Below, in pieces: positions 1 to 5,302 of a stretch of DNA of 5,572 nucleotides; the first letter of the stretch is position 1, and each line of letters begins with the position of its first letter. Both the position numbers and the translations under genes were made by a program. The stretch is from NCBI GenBank assembly GCA_937942465.1, contig CALDEO010000135.1, forward strand, positions 1-5,572, in the 5' to 3' direction. A model generated the notes under the pieces. The model was given only the letters and a program-made list of their open reading frames with translations. It had not been told where the DNA came from and searched no databases. This stretch comes from an uncultured Saprospiraceae bacterium. GTDB taxonomy: Bacteria; Bacteroidota; Bacteroidia; Chitinophagales; Saprospiraceae.

Positions 1-774
1 CTTGATTGTATATTCCTGACAAGGTATAACTAATGCCTCTGCCGTGAATGCATCAATAAAACCATCAAATGTAAAGGTGGTACTCCCTGTGTTGTCATTA
101 TAATATTGACTAAAACTTAGCGACTCGCTAGATCCAGAACAATCACTCGAAGCACTATCACCAATAAGACCACCATTGACAGAGTTAATCGCTACTGGAA
201 AATTACTAAATCCAGTCCCTGTTGAGTTTGGTATTTTGGCAATATTGACACCGTCGTAGTTACCGCCTGCGGGGTTAGGCCCTGTGATGAAGAATCCGAA
301 TACATCATTGAACTTAGAGCAAACAAACTCAGGGTACTCCTCAGAAGCAAATACATAGTTGAATCGTAAAGTATCTGCAGTGGGTACGAAAGTAATCTCA
401 TAACGAGTAATATCCTTTAACGGAGTACTTGTAAGTGCTCCTAGATCATCATCTTGAAAAATGGACGTTGATGTGACTCCTCCCGTATTGGGTGCATCAT
501 TGGGTGTCGCAGCTGTAACGGCAAGCCCCGTGGACATGACGATACCTCGTTGCAGTCCGATATCTGCCATACCATTGGTAAAATAACCAACCGAAGATGA
601 TGTGCCATCATGTACAACATTGTTAATATCAATACCCGAACCTAGAAGAATGTTAGAAATTAAATTTTCTGGAGTATATGGTGTTTGATCACCACCTGTC
701 ACTTGTATTTGGCTATAGCCGAATATCCCCATGAAGGACAACATCAATACCAGTAGAAATCTTTCTATAATCAC
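1..774 (-). CDS. Choice-of-anchor L domain surface protein, N-terminal part (C-terminus beyond window)
   Basis: Reading the minus strand from 774 gives 258 open codons to the window edge, with no stop. Residues 1-21 look like a Sec signal peptide: a short n-region with Glu4 and Arg5, a hydrophobic core (FLLVLMLSFMGIF) and a probable cut near GYS-Q. The mature part shows the choice-of-anchor L pattern: TPENLISNILLGSG (32-47), GLQRGIVMSTG (73-83), then FNYVFASEEYPEFVCSKFNDVFGFFITGP (138-166) and GGNYDGVNIAKIPN (170-183). Cys152 and Cys193 may be paired. Family members are large exported Bacteroidota proteins that end in different anchors, often type IX secretion or gliding-type C-terminal domains; here that end is out of view. 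The start is uncertain. No ATG precedes the signal peptide, so GTG at 774-772 is chosen. ATG at 744-742 would leave almost no n-region. An in-frame stop lies about 40 bases upstream of the GTG. The family call is firm; ligand and role are unknown. Confidence 0.88.
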   Translation of the reverse strand, partial: MIIERFLLVLMLSFMGIFGYSQIQVTGGDQTPYTPENLISNILLGSGIDINNVVHDGTSSSVGYFTNGMADIGLQRGIVMSTGLAVTAATPNDAPNTGGVTSTSIFQDDDLGALTSTPLKDITRYEITFVPTADTLRFNYVFASEEYPEFVCSKFNDVFGFFITGPNPAGGNYDGVNIAKIPNSTGTGFSNFPVAINSVNGGLIGDSASSDCSGSSESLSFSQYYNDNTGSTTFTFDGFIDAFTAEALVIPCQEYTIK

Positions 775-949
775 AGGTGTAATTGGGTGTTTTAAGTAAA
801 TAGAACACCATAGATGTACTACTTATTTTTATGCAGGTAAATAAAAGCAAAATTCATACCCAATAAAGAGCAATACTTGATAAAATTTGTCAACTAATAG
901 CAATTAACAGATATAATCTATACTACCCTCTTGGAAATAAATTAGGTCC

Positions 950-984
950 TTTGAACAATTACTATGCTATGAGGCTTATATTTG
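950..984 (+). promoter_or_regulatory. Putative Bacteroidota-type promoter of sppA
   Basis: TATATTTG at 977-984 is an exact match to the Bacteroidota -7 element TAnnTTTG. TTTG at 950-953 could be the -33 element, but the 23-base spacer is longer than the usual 19-21. The -7 element ends 16 bases before the sppA ATG, so transcription would begin only a few bases upstream of the gene and the leader would be very short. AAGGA at 994-998 sits too close to the ATG for a normal Shine-Dalgarno; GGAAGAA at 984-990 is better placed. The rest of the 226-base divergent gap must also drive the minus-strand surface protein gene, but no clear TAnnTTTG is seen in that direction. Confidence 0.4.
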
Positions 985-1000
985 GAAGAAATTAAGGATT

Positions 1001-2761
1001 ATGAGGCAGTTTTTTAAGTTTTTTACAGCATCGTGTTTAGGAGTATTTGCCGCTTTTGGTATCATTATGCTACTACTCATTATGATCGGCTTATTATCTA
1101 CAATCGGGGCTGATGATCAAGTCAAAAACAAATCTATTTTGAAGTTAGGTTTTGATCACTCTATCACTGAACTCAGTGATAACAAAAATACATCTCCGTA
1201 TGATTTTGATAGCCCATCGGCTATCGGTCTGCAGGACTTCATCAAGACGATAAAACATGCAAGTACTGATAATAAAATAAAAGGAATATACATCAACACA
1301 AGCAATATCGCTGCCGCTCCTGCAACACTATCTGCTGTACAAAAGGCATTATTGGACTTCAAAGAAAGTGGCAAATTTATCTATGCATATTCTGATTACT
1401 ATTCGCAATCGGCATATTACATCGCTAGTACTGCTGACTCTATCTATAGTAATGTCAATGGAAGTGTAGATCTTAAGGGATTTGGTACTGTTGTGCCATT
1501 CTATAAAGAGGCAATGGACGCGATTGGATTTGACATGAACATATTTTATGCCGGTAACTTCAAGAGTGCCACAGAGCCTTATCGATATACTGAGATGAGT
1601 GATAACAATAGGCTACAGACGAGAGAGTTTCTCGACGAAATGTGGGATATATTTGAATCTGACATAGCCTCAAATAGATCAATGCCACAAGCTACACTAG
1701 CAGGCATTGTAGATGTGTATGGTGGTTATTCCGCTACAGCGGCACTCAAAAACAAGCTACTGGACGAAGTAATATACTCCGATCAAGTAGAACGAAAACT
1801 AAGAGCTGCATCAAAAACAAATGAAGAAGACGAGATCAATTTTGTTAATATAGAAGACTACATAGCTAAATCTACTTTTAACAAATCTAAAGGAGATGAT
1901 CAAATAGCAATCGTATACATGGAAGGTACTGTCGAATATGGCAATGACAACAATGGAAATATCAACGAACAGAAATTTCCTAAAATCCTAGAAGAAATAG
2001 CAAAAGACGATAAGGTAAAAGCAGTGGTATTAAGAGTCAACTCTCCAGGTGGAAGTAGTGTGACATCAGACCTAATATGGCATGCTACCGAAAACTTAAA
2101 GGCAAGTGGTAAGAAGGTAATCGCCTCCTACGGTGACTATGCAGCGTCAGGCGGATATTATGTATCATGCGGCGCAGACACTATCGTATCTATGCCTAAT
2201 ACATTGACCGGATCTATCGGAGTATTCATGATGTTGCCCAATGTGCAGAAAATGCTCAACGAGAAGATCGGGATCAACTTTGACACCGTAAAAACAGCAC
2301 CTATGGCTACTGCCTTCCAACCGATGTTAAAGATGAGAGATCAGGAAAAAGAAATCTTGAATAACATGACTCAAGAGCTGTATGAGCAGTTCCTATCAAG
2401 AGTTGCTGATGGTCGTAACATGTCGAGAGACGAAGTACATGAGGTTGCACAAGGTAGAGTGTGGACAGGTACTAAAGCCAAAGAACTAGGCCTTGTCGAT
2501 ATAATCGGGGATCTTGATCTTGCAATCACAATAGCAGCAGAATCTGCAAAAGTAGAAGAATACAAAGTAGTAAACTACCCAAAAATCACAATGGAGCCGT
2601 GGGAAGAGATACTTCAAAACATAACGAAGAAAACATCACTTAAGACTGTAACGCTTACAGAACAAGAAAGAGCATTGTGGAATATGTATCAATCATATAA
2701 ACCAATGCTAACAGACACTAAAGCTCAGATGAGACTACCGTATCACTTCGAGTGGAATTAA
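1001..2761 (+). CDS. sppA: Signal peptide peptidase SppA, 67K type (peptidase family S49)
   Basis: A membrane-anchored serine protease that in studied bacteria degrades signal peptides left in the membrane after secretion. The 586 residues fit the long two-domain form (E. coli SppA is 618). Residues 13-35 are one hydrophobic N-terminal anchor. The first S49 domain (about 90-260) carries FYAGNFKSATEPYR, with Lys188 the expected general base. The second (about 302-510) carries RVNSPGGSS (345-353), GDYAASGGYY (378-387) with Ser383 the expected nucleophile, and TGSIGVF (403-409). Lys188 and Ser383 correspond to the Lys209/Ser409 dyad of E. coli, so the enzyme should be active. In that family the protein is a bowl-shaped tetramer facing the periplasm. 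The ATG at 1001 begins a well-formed anchor segment (MRQFFKFF, positive then hydrophobic). The gene has its own hairpin terminator and appears monocistronic. Short ORFs on the opposite strand are shadows. Confidence 0.97.
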   Translation: MRQFFKFFTASCLGVFAAFGIIMLLLIMIGLLSTIGADDQVKNKSILKLGFDHSITELSDNKNTSPYDFDSPSAIGLQDFIKTIKHASTDNKIKGIYINTSNIAAAPATLSAVQKALLDFKESGKFIYAYSDYYSQSAYYIASTADSIYSNVNGSVDLKGFGTVVPFYKEAMDAIGFDMNIFYAGNFKSATEPYRYTEMSDNNRLQTREFLDEMWDIFESDIASNRSMPQATLAGIVDVYGGYSATAALKNKLLDEVIYSDQVERKLRAASKTNEEDEINFVNIEDYIAKSTFNKSKGDDQIAIVYMEGTVEYGNDNNGNINEQKFPKILEEIAKDDKVKAVVLRVNSPGGSSVTSDLIWHATENLKASGKKVIASYGDYAASGGYYVSCGADTIVSMPNTLTGSIGVFMMLPNVQKMLNEKIGINFDTVKTAPMATAFQPMLKMRDQEKEILNNMTQELYEQFLSRVADGRNMSRDEVHEVAQGRVWTGTKAKELGLVDIIGDLDLAITIAAESAKVEEYKVVNYPKITMEPWEEILQNITKKTSLKTVTLTEQERALWNMYQSYKPMLTDTKAQMRLPYHFEWN

Positions 2762-2768
2762 AAAAAGT

Positions 2769-2811
2769 ATATTGACTTATAGTTTTCACACTGAAAGCTA
2801 TAAGTCAATAT
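2769..2811 (+). terminator. Long hairpin terminator after sppA
   Basis: Bases 2769-2787 pair with 2793-2811 to form a 19-bp stem (one G-T wobble, 2783-2797) with the 5-base loop ACACT. The core arms are TATTGACTTATAG and CTATAAGTCAATA. It begins 8 bases after the sppA stop. An A tract lies before it and only a weak T stretch (TTTATT) after it, so termination rests on stem strength more than on a U tail. Confidence 0.75.
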
Positions 2812-2827
2812 TTATTCATACAATACC

Positions 2828-2880
2828 CTAGGCGCCCCTATACCCCTAAAACAGCGAAAGCTTCTATCGCTGTCCCCTAG
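2828..2880. repeat. C-rich, hairpin-forming element, possibly a REP-like interspersed repeat
   Basis: ACAGCGA (2851-2857) pairs with TCGCTGT (2867-2873) around a 9-base loop containing AAGCTT. This is flanked by CTAGG (2828-2832) and CCTAG (2876-2880), which can pair to enclose the whole unit. On the minus strand it reads as runs of GGGG around GACAGCGATAGAAGC. The composition differs sharply from the AT-rich surroundings. From memory, GATGGAAGC-like, G-rich hairpin repeats recur between genes in several Bacteroidota, and this resembles one. Only one copy is in the window, so repetitiveness is inferred. Confidence 0.35.
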
Positions 2881-3007
2881 TCAACAGACGATCTCATCGC
2901 TCTATAAATCTTATATCCCAAACAATGCTGCTCATTGTATAAGCAACCCATAGAATAGCAGTTGAAAATCAAGTAACATATCACTAACTATCAAACAATG
3001 GAAAATA

Positions 3008-3043
3008 AGTTACGTTACTCCAACCTCAACTAATAACGTAACT
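3008..3043. repeat. Perfect 10-bp inverted repeat upstream of yceI
   Basis: AGTTACGTTA (3008-3017) and TAACGTAACT (3034-3043) are exact reverse complements separated by 16 bases. There is no T tract, and no gene ends just before it, so it is not an obvious terminator. It lies about 140 bases upstream of the yceI ATG and could be a two-site operator or an RNA hairpin. The arms are exact by inspection; a regulatory role is inference. Confidence 0.5.
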
Positions 3044-3118
3044 GACTACTAATCAATAATTAACCCATTAAATAATATTGCAATATATTTACAACGCTTA
3101 ATAAGATAACTAAGTAGC

Positions 3119-3149
3119 TTGCTTTTACATGTTTAAACACGTAATATTG
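3119..3149 (+). promoter_or_regulatory. Candidate promoter of the yceI-family gene
   Basis: TTG at 3119-3121 and TAATATTG at 3142-3149 are separated by 20 bases. The second differs from the Bacteroidota TAnnTTTG element by one base. The spacing is typical and the start site would fall about 30 bases before the yceI ATG. The palindrome TGTTTAAACA (3130-3139) occupies the spacer, where a bound repressor could block RNA polymerase. The element is imperfect, so this stays tentative. Confidence 0.35.
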
Positions 3150-3185
3150 TATTTCATTATTAACTAACTAAAATAAAGTACAACT

Positions 3186-3758
3186 ATGAGTTTAATTTCA
3201 GCACTATTCATCTCTATTATCGGATTAATGAGTTTCAATACGACTCCAAACATCGCAACAAAACAAATAGATACAGAAGCGAGTAAAGTAGAATGGAAAG
3301 GATATAAAGTAACAGGAAGTCATGTAGGCTTAATCAAAATATCATCTGGAGAGTTAACGTTTGATGACACTAAGTTAACCGGCGGAAAATTGATAATCGA
3401 TATGAACAGTATGACATGCACCGATCTATCAGGTGGAACTGCAGACAAGCTAATCGGCCATCTTAAATCTGATGATTTTTTTGGTGTAGCTACATACCCA
3501 ACAGCTGCTCTAACAATCACAAATGTAGCCTCTAGAGGAGTGATGGGAGACTACAAAGTAACCGCAGATCTAAAAATAAAGAATACTACCAAGCAGATAA
3601 AGTTTGATGTAATGGCTAAAGATGGTGTTGCAAAAGCAAATGTGACAATCGATAGAACAGATTATGATGTGAGGTATGGAAGCGGAAGTTTCTTTGATAA
3701 TCTAGGTGACAAAACGATCTACGACGAATTCGAAATGAATATCCACATAATTTATTAA
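3186..3758 (+). CDS. YceI-family periplasmic lipid-binding protein
   Basis: YceI proteins are single-domain, lipocalin-like beta barrels, normally exported. Structures of family members hold long polyisoprenoid molecules in the barrel; the physiological role is poorly defined. The 190 residues match the usual length. Residues 1-18 (MSLISALFISIIGLMSFN) are hydrophobic and fit a signal peptide, though the n-region has no Lys or Arg. The mature domain shows VEWKGYKVTGSHVGLIKI (35-52), the GHLKSDDFFGVATYPTA segment (91-107) and the C-terminal IDRTDYDVRYGSGSFF (155-170) then DNLGDKTIYDEFEM (171-184). Gly100 replaces the acidic residue often found in the DFFDV motif. The start is well fixed: an in-frame TAA lies only 12 bases upstream and ATG 3186 is the first start codon after it. 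Flanked by its own candidate promoter and a strong terminator, it appears to be transcribed alone. The physiological ligand cannot be read from the sequence. Confidence 0.95.
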   Translation: MSLISALFISIIGLMSFNTTPNIATKQIDTEASKVEWKGYKVTGSHVGLIKISSGELTFDDTKLTGGKLIIDMNSMTCTDLSGGTADKLIGHLKSDDFFGVATYPTAALTITNVASRGVMGDYKVTADLKIKNTTKQIKFDVMAKDGVAKANVTIDRTDYDVRYGSGSFFDNLGDKTIYDEFEMNIHIIY

Positions 3759-3826
3759 AATAATTAGCATAAATGCTTCTCATTTCAATTAAATGGCTTA
3801 AGTTTGTATTGAAATCTAGCACTCCA

Positions 3827-3856
3827 AAAAACCATTATTGCAAAATATTGGTTTTT
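3827..3856 (+). repeat. AT-rich hairpin immediately before the yceI terminator
   Basis: AAAAACCA (3827-3834) pairs with TGGTTTTT (3849-3856). After one T-T mismatch the stem continues with TATT (3836-3839) and AATA (3844-3847), closing on a 4-base GCAA loop. Its last two bases (3855-3856) are also the first two of the next stem, so both hairpins cannot form completely at once. It also ends in a T run (3852-3856) and may act as a weak first terminator. Confidence 0.55.
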
Positions 3857-3886
3857 CCCAAGGCCCTCCGCCTTGGGAATTTTTTT
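3855..3886 (+). terminator. Strong rho-independent terminator of the yceI-family gene
   Basis: TTCCCAAGGC (3855-3864) pairs perfectly with GCCTTGGGAA (3870-3879) around the loop CCTCC. Seven T residues (3880-3886) follow directly. This GC-rich 10-bp stem plus U tail is a textbook intrinsic terminator on the plus strand, about 95 bases after the yceI stop. Confidence 0.93.
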
Positions 3887-4061
3887 GCCCAAAATCGAAA
3901 TGTCACCACTCTTATTCAAAATTAACTAGAATCCATATTTGCCATTATTAGGTACTAATACGTAAGCTTTAAAACCACTAAAGCCTAATAAATCCAGTGA
4001 TTGATTGTTAATTTTAGAAAATAAAACCACAACATGATCTAAGTTTTATTTTTTATTAATG
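3887..4061. other. AT-rich spacer in the convergent yceI / SPFH gap
   Basis: This is part of the 540-base stretch between the yceI stop (3758) and the SPFH stop (4299). The left part of that stretch holds the two hairpins and the right part holds the ndh remnant and the SPFH terminator. In these 175 bases I see no open frame of useful length, no strong hairpin and no convincing similarity to other parts of the window. It may contain decayed sequence from downstream of the ndh copy, too diverged to recognise by eye. Confidence 0.5.
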
Positions 4062-4220
4062 CTACTTCTTAGATTTAGCAATAGACATAAAAGAGTGATC
4101 ATACCTCATAGAAACTCACACTAAATCAAATGATACAAACATTTTATATTTGCCTCCAACTAAGGCAAATAATTGAATAATTGACCTTGAAATCGATTCA
4201 AAAATTTACCCTTTTGATAT
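4062..4220 (-). pseudogene. Decayed 3' fragment of a second NADH dehydrogenase (ndh) gene
   Basis: The minus strand encodes QLFALVGGKYKMFV, then an interrupted stretch with RYDHS, then SKK-stop. The intact ndh at 5303-5572 has HLFALVGGKNKMFV, then SYDQS, then AKK-stop. From the stop codon (4062-4064 against 5303-5305) the two align without gaps at a constant offset of 1241 bases; by hand count 76 of the first 110 positions are identical. One Trp codon of ndh is TGA here (4116-4118). Further upstream the likeness continues more weakly to AAGGGT (near 4208-4213), where the offset is 1239, so a 2-base length change breaks the frame. The likeness stops at the A tract of the SPFH terminator, and no start or FAD/NADH domain remains. 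This is a non-coding relic of the membrane-anchor end of an NDH-2 gene, from either a duplicate or a former paralogue. Confidence 0.85.
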
Positions 4221-4253
4221 AAAAAAAGCTGGTAGTAATTTCTTACTACCAGC
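4221..4253 (-). terminator. Rho-independent terminator of the SPFH lipoprotein gene
   Basis: On the minus strand GCTGGTAGTAA (4253-4243) pairs perfectly with TTACTACCAGC (4238-4228) around a 4-base loop. It is followed by seven T residues (complement of A4221-4227). The 11-bp stem plus U tail lies 46 bases after the SPFH stop codon. It also marks the left limit of that transcription unit, placing the ndh relic beyond it. Confidence 0.92.
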
Positions 4254-4298
4254 AGCTTATCTAATCAAATTAGTATTCAAACATCACTTTGAATTATA

Positions 4299-5078
4299 TT
4301 AATCAATCACAATCGGTAGGTCACCGTCAGATACAATTACTTTGGCGTTGGGAGATTTTGCCAACTTCTCAAATGCTTCTATTGATTTGAATTTTAAAAT
4401 TTTATCATTTAGTCCTTCAGCAATAATCAACTGTGCATCTCTTACTCCCCTTGCTTCGATACGCTTTTGCTCCGCTTGGCGCTCTGCCTGCTGTAGTACA
4501 AATTGCATCTGCTGCGCCTGCTGCTCTGCTTCTAGCTTAGACTCTATAGCTGTGGACAATGTCCTTGGTAGCTGAATACTCTTCATCAATACCGCTTCTA
4601 CCGTTATACCTTTGGGGTCTAGATATGTCTTCATTCTTTCTTTGATTGCATTTTCAATCTCAGATCGCTCACCAGTATGCATATCCTTTGCAAAATAGTT
4701 TGCTGACACATCAGCCACAGCGGACCTAAATACTGGTAGTATAACATTCATTTCATAGTCTACACCTATATTACGTAGAATCTCAGGTGCCTCTTTTGAC
4801 TCTACATTATAAAGAATACTCACCTCTGACTGTATATTAAGACCTTCTTTAGATGGAATATTAAGACCTACTTCAAGATTCTCTGTTTGGGTAGATATCT
4901 TAATGATCCTAGTGGTGAGTGGATTGTAAAATCTCAATCCAGAGGTATAACTGGTATCTGAAAACTTACCAAATTTTCTTTTCACACCTACTTCTCCTTG
5001 CTTGATCGTTGCGCAACTTTGCACTGTAAATGCTAAAACTGCAATCAATAAAACTTTTAATCCGAGTTGCTTTATCAT
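4299..5078 (-). CDS. SPFH/prohibitin-family lipoprotein
   Basis: SPFH proteins assemble into large membrane-attached rings or cages and often act as scaffolds or protease partners. ATG at 5078 gives 259 residues. Residues 1-21 (MIKQLGLKVLLIAVLAFTVQS) precede Cys22 in a lipoprotein-type site (VQS-C), so the protein should be lipid-anchored on the far side of the inner membrane instead of held by a transmembrane helix. The SPFH/PHB domain spans about 24-180: IKQGEVGVKRKFGKF (25-39), GLRFYNPLTTRIIKI (47-61), LNIPSKEGLNIQSEVSILYNV (72-92), then KGITVEAVLMKSIQLP (156-171). A Gln/Glu/Ala-rich coiled coil follows (about 178-225, EAEQQAQQ and QQAERQAEQKR), as in prohibitins. The open frame extends to 5150, but those 24 extra residues would bury the signal peptide and the lipobox argues for 5078. 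The gene is in line with ndh, 224 bases downstream of it, and ends in its own terminator. Partner and substrate are unknown. Confidence 0.93.
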   Translation of the reverse strand: MIKQLGLKVLLIAVLAFTVQSCATIKQGEVGVKRKFGKFSDTSYTSGLRFYNPLTTRIIKISTQTENLEVGLNIPSKEGLNIQSEVSILYNVESKEAPEILRNIGVDYEMNVILPVFRSAVADVSANYFAKDMHTGERSEIENAIKERMKTYLDPKGITVEAVLMKSIQLPRTLSTAIESKLEAEQQAQQMQFVLQQAERQAEQKRIEARGVRDAQLIIAEGLNDKILKFKSIEAFEKLAKSPNAKVIVSDGDLPIVID

Positions 5079-5302
5079 GGTAAATAGTTTTGTGTTAAAC
5101 AATGTTACTTTTATAAATAATAGCCTTACTATTATCTGTAATAATAACACTTCTATTTACAAAAAGTTTATTCCTTTTAAATAAAAATGAATGAATAATA
5201 AATATTTCACTAGAAAGTATAGAACATCACCCCCAATTGACTGCAAACAGTCATGGTATCCGAACCAATTACATTATTATTTTTTTGAAAATTATCTAGA
5301 AA
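5079..5302. other. Intergenic region between ndh and the SPFH gene (224 bases)
   Basis: The region is AT-rich and holds two small dyads. ATAATAG (5117-5123) and CTATTAT (5129-5135) form a 7-bp inverted repeat about 40 bases before the SPFH ATG, in the likely leader or promoter. TGACTG (5238-5243) and CAGTCA (5248-5253) form a 6-bp hairpin with a CAAA loop, downstream of ndh. No exact TAnnTTTG is visible for the SPFH gene; the nearest, minus-strand TAACATTG (5106-5099), has one mismatch and no partner. No clear ndh terminator is seen, so read-through from ndh into the SPFH gene is possible. Confidence 0.5.

Larger units (their letters stand above)
2812..3185. other. Intergenic region between sppA and yceI (374 bases)
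   Basis: No credible gene is present; all frames are broken by stops and the longest plausible plus-strand reading is an 11-codon ORF at 2998-3033. The left part (2821-2880) is markedly C-rich on the plus strand and contains a hairpin. A second 6-bp hairpin lies at 2922-2938 (ACAATG / CATTGT, 5-base loop). The right part is AT-rich and contains a 10-bp inverted repeat, a 12-bp palindrome (ATATTGCAATAT, 3075-3086) and a possible promoter with a 10-bp palindrome in its spacer. This is the probable control region of yceI. Confidence 0.6.

Noticed and set aside
192..632. Minus-strand ORFs of 69 and 63 codons (192-401 and 441-632)
   Set aside because: They lie in other frames of the choice-of-anchor L gene, which is open across 1-774 on the same strand. 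Their translations are low-complexity and resemble nothing known.
1156..2565. Minus-strand ORFs at 1156-1374 and 2371-2565
   Set aside because: They are antisense shadows of sppA, whose frame has full family motifs throughout.
2998..3033. Eleven-codon ORF (MENKLRYSNLN) as a leader peptide
   Set aside because: It is too short to separate from chance, has no clear ribosome site and lies upstream of the candidate yceI promoter.
3320..3822. Minus-strand ORFs at 3320-3520 and 3616-3822
   Set aside because: They are antisense to yceI, and the second also runs into its 3' flank. There is no domain signal and no start context.
4275..4294. Hairpin ATTCAAA/TTTGAAT just after the SPFH stop
   Set aside because: It is AT-rich with no T tail. 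The strong terminator at 4221-4253 explains transcript ending.
5076..5150. Upstream ATG at 5150 as start of the SPFH gene
   Set aside because: It would add 24 residues before a well-formed lipoprotein signal peptide that begins exactly at the 5078 ATG.
4342..5184. Plus-strand ORFs at 4342-4575 and 5002-5184
   Set aside because: They are antisense to the SPFH gene. The Cys/Ala/Ser-rich first product is what the Gln/Ala-rich coiled-coil codons give when read backwards.
5238..5253. Hairpin TGACTG/CAGTCA as an ndh terminator
   Set aside because: The stem is only 6 bp and no T run follows on the minus strand (the sequence there is CAATTGGGGG).
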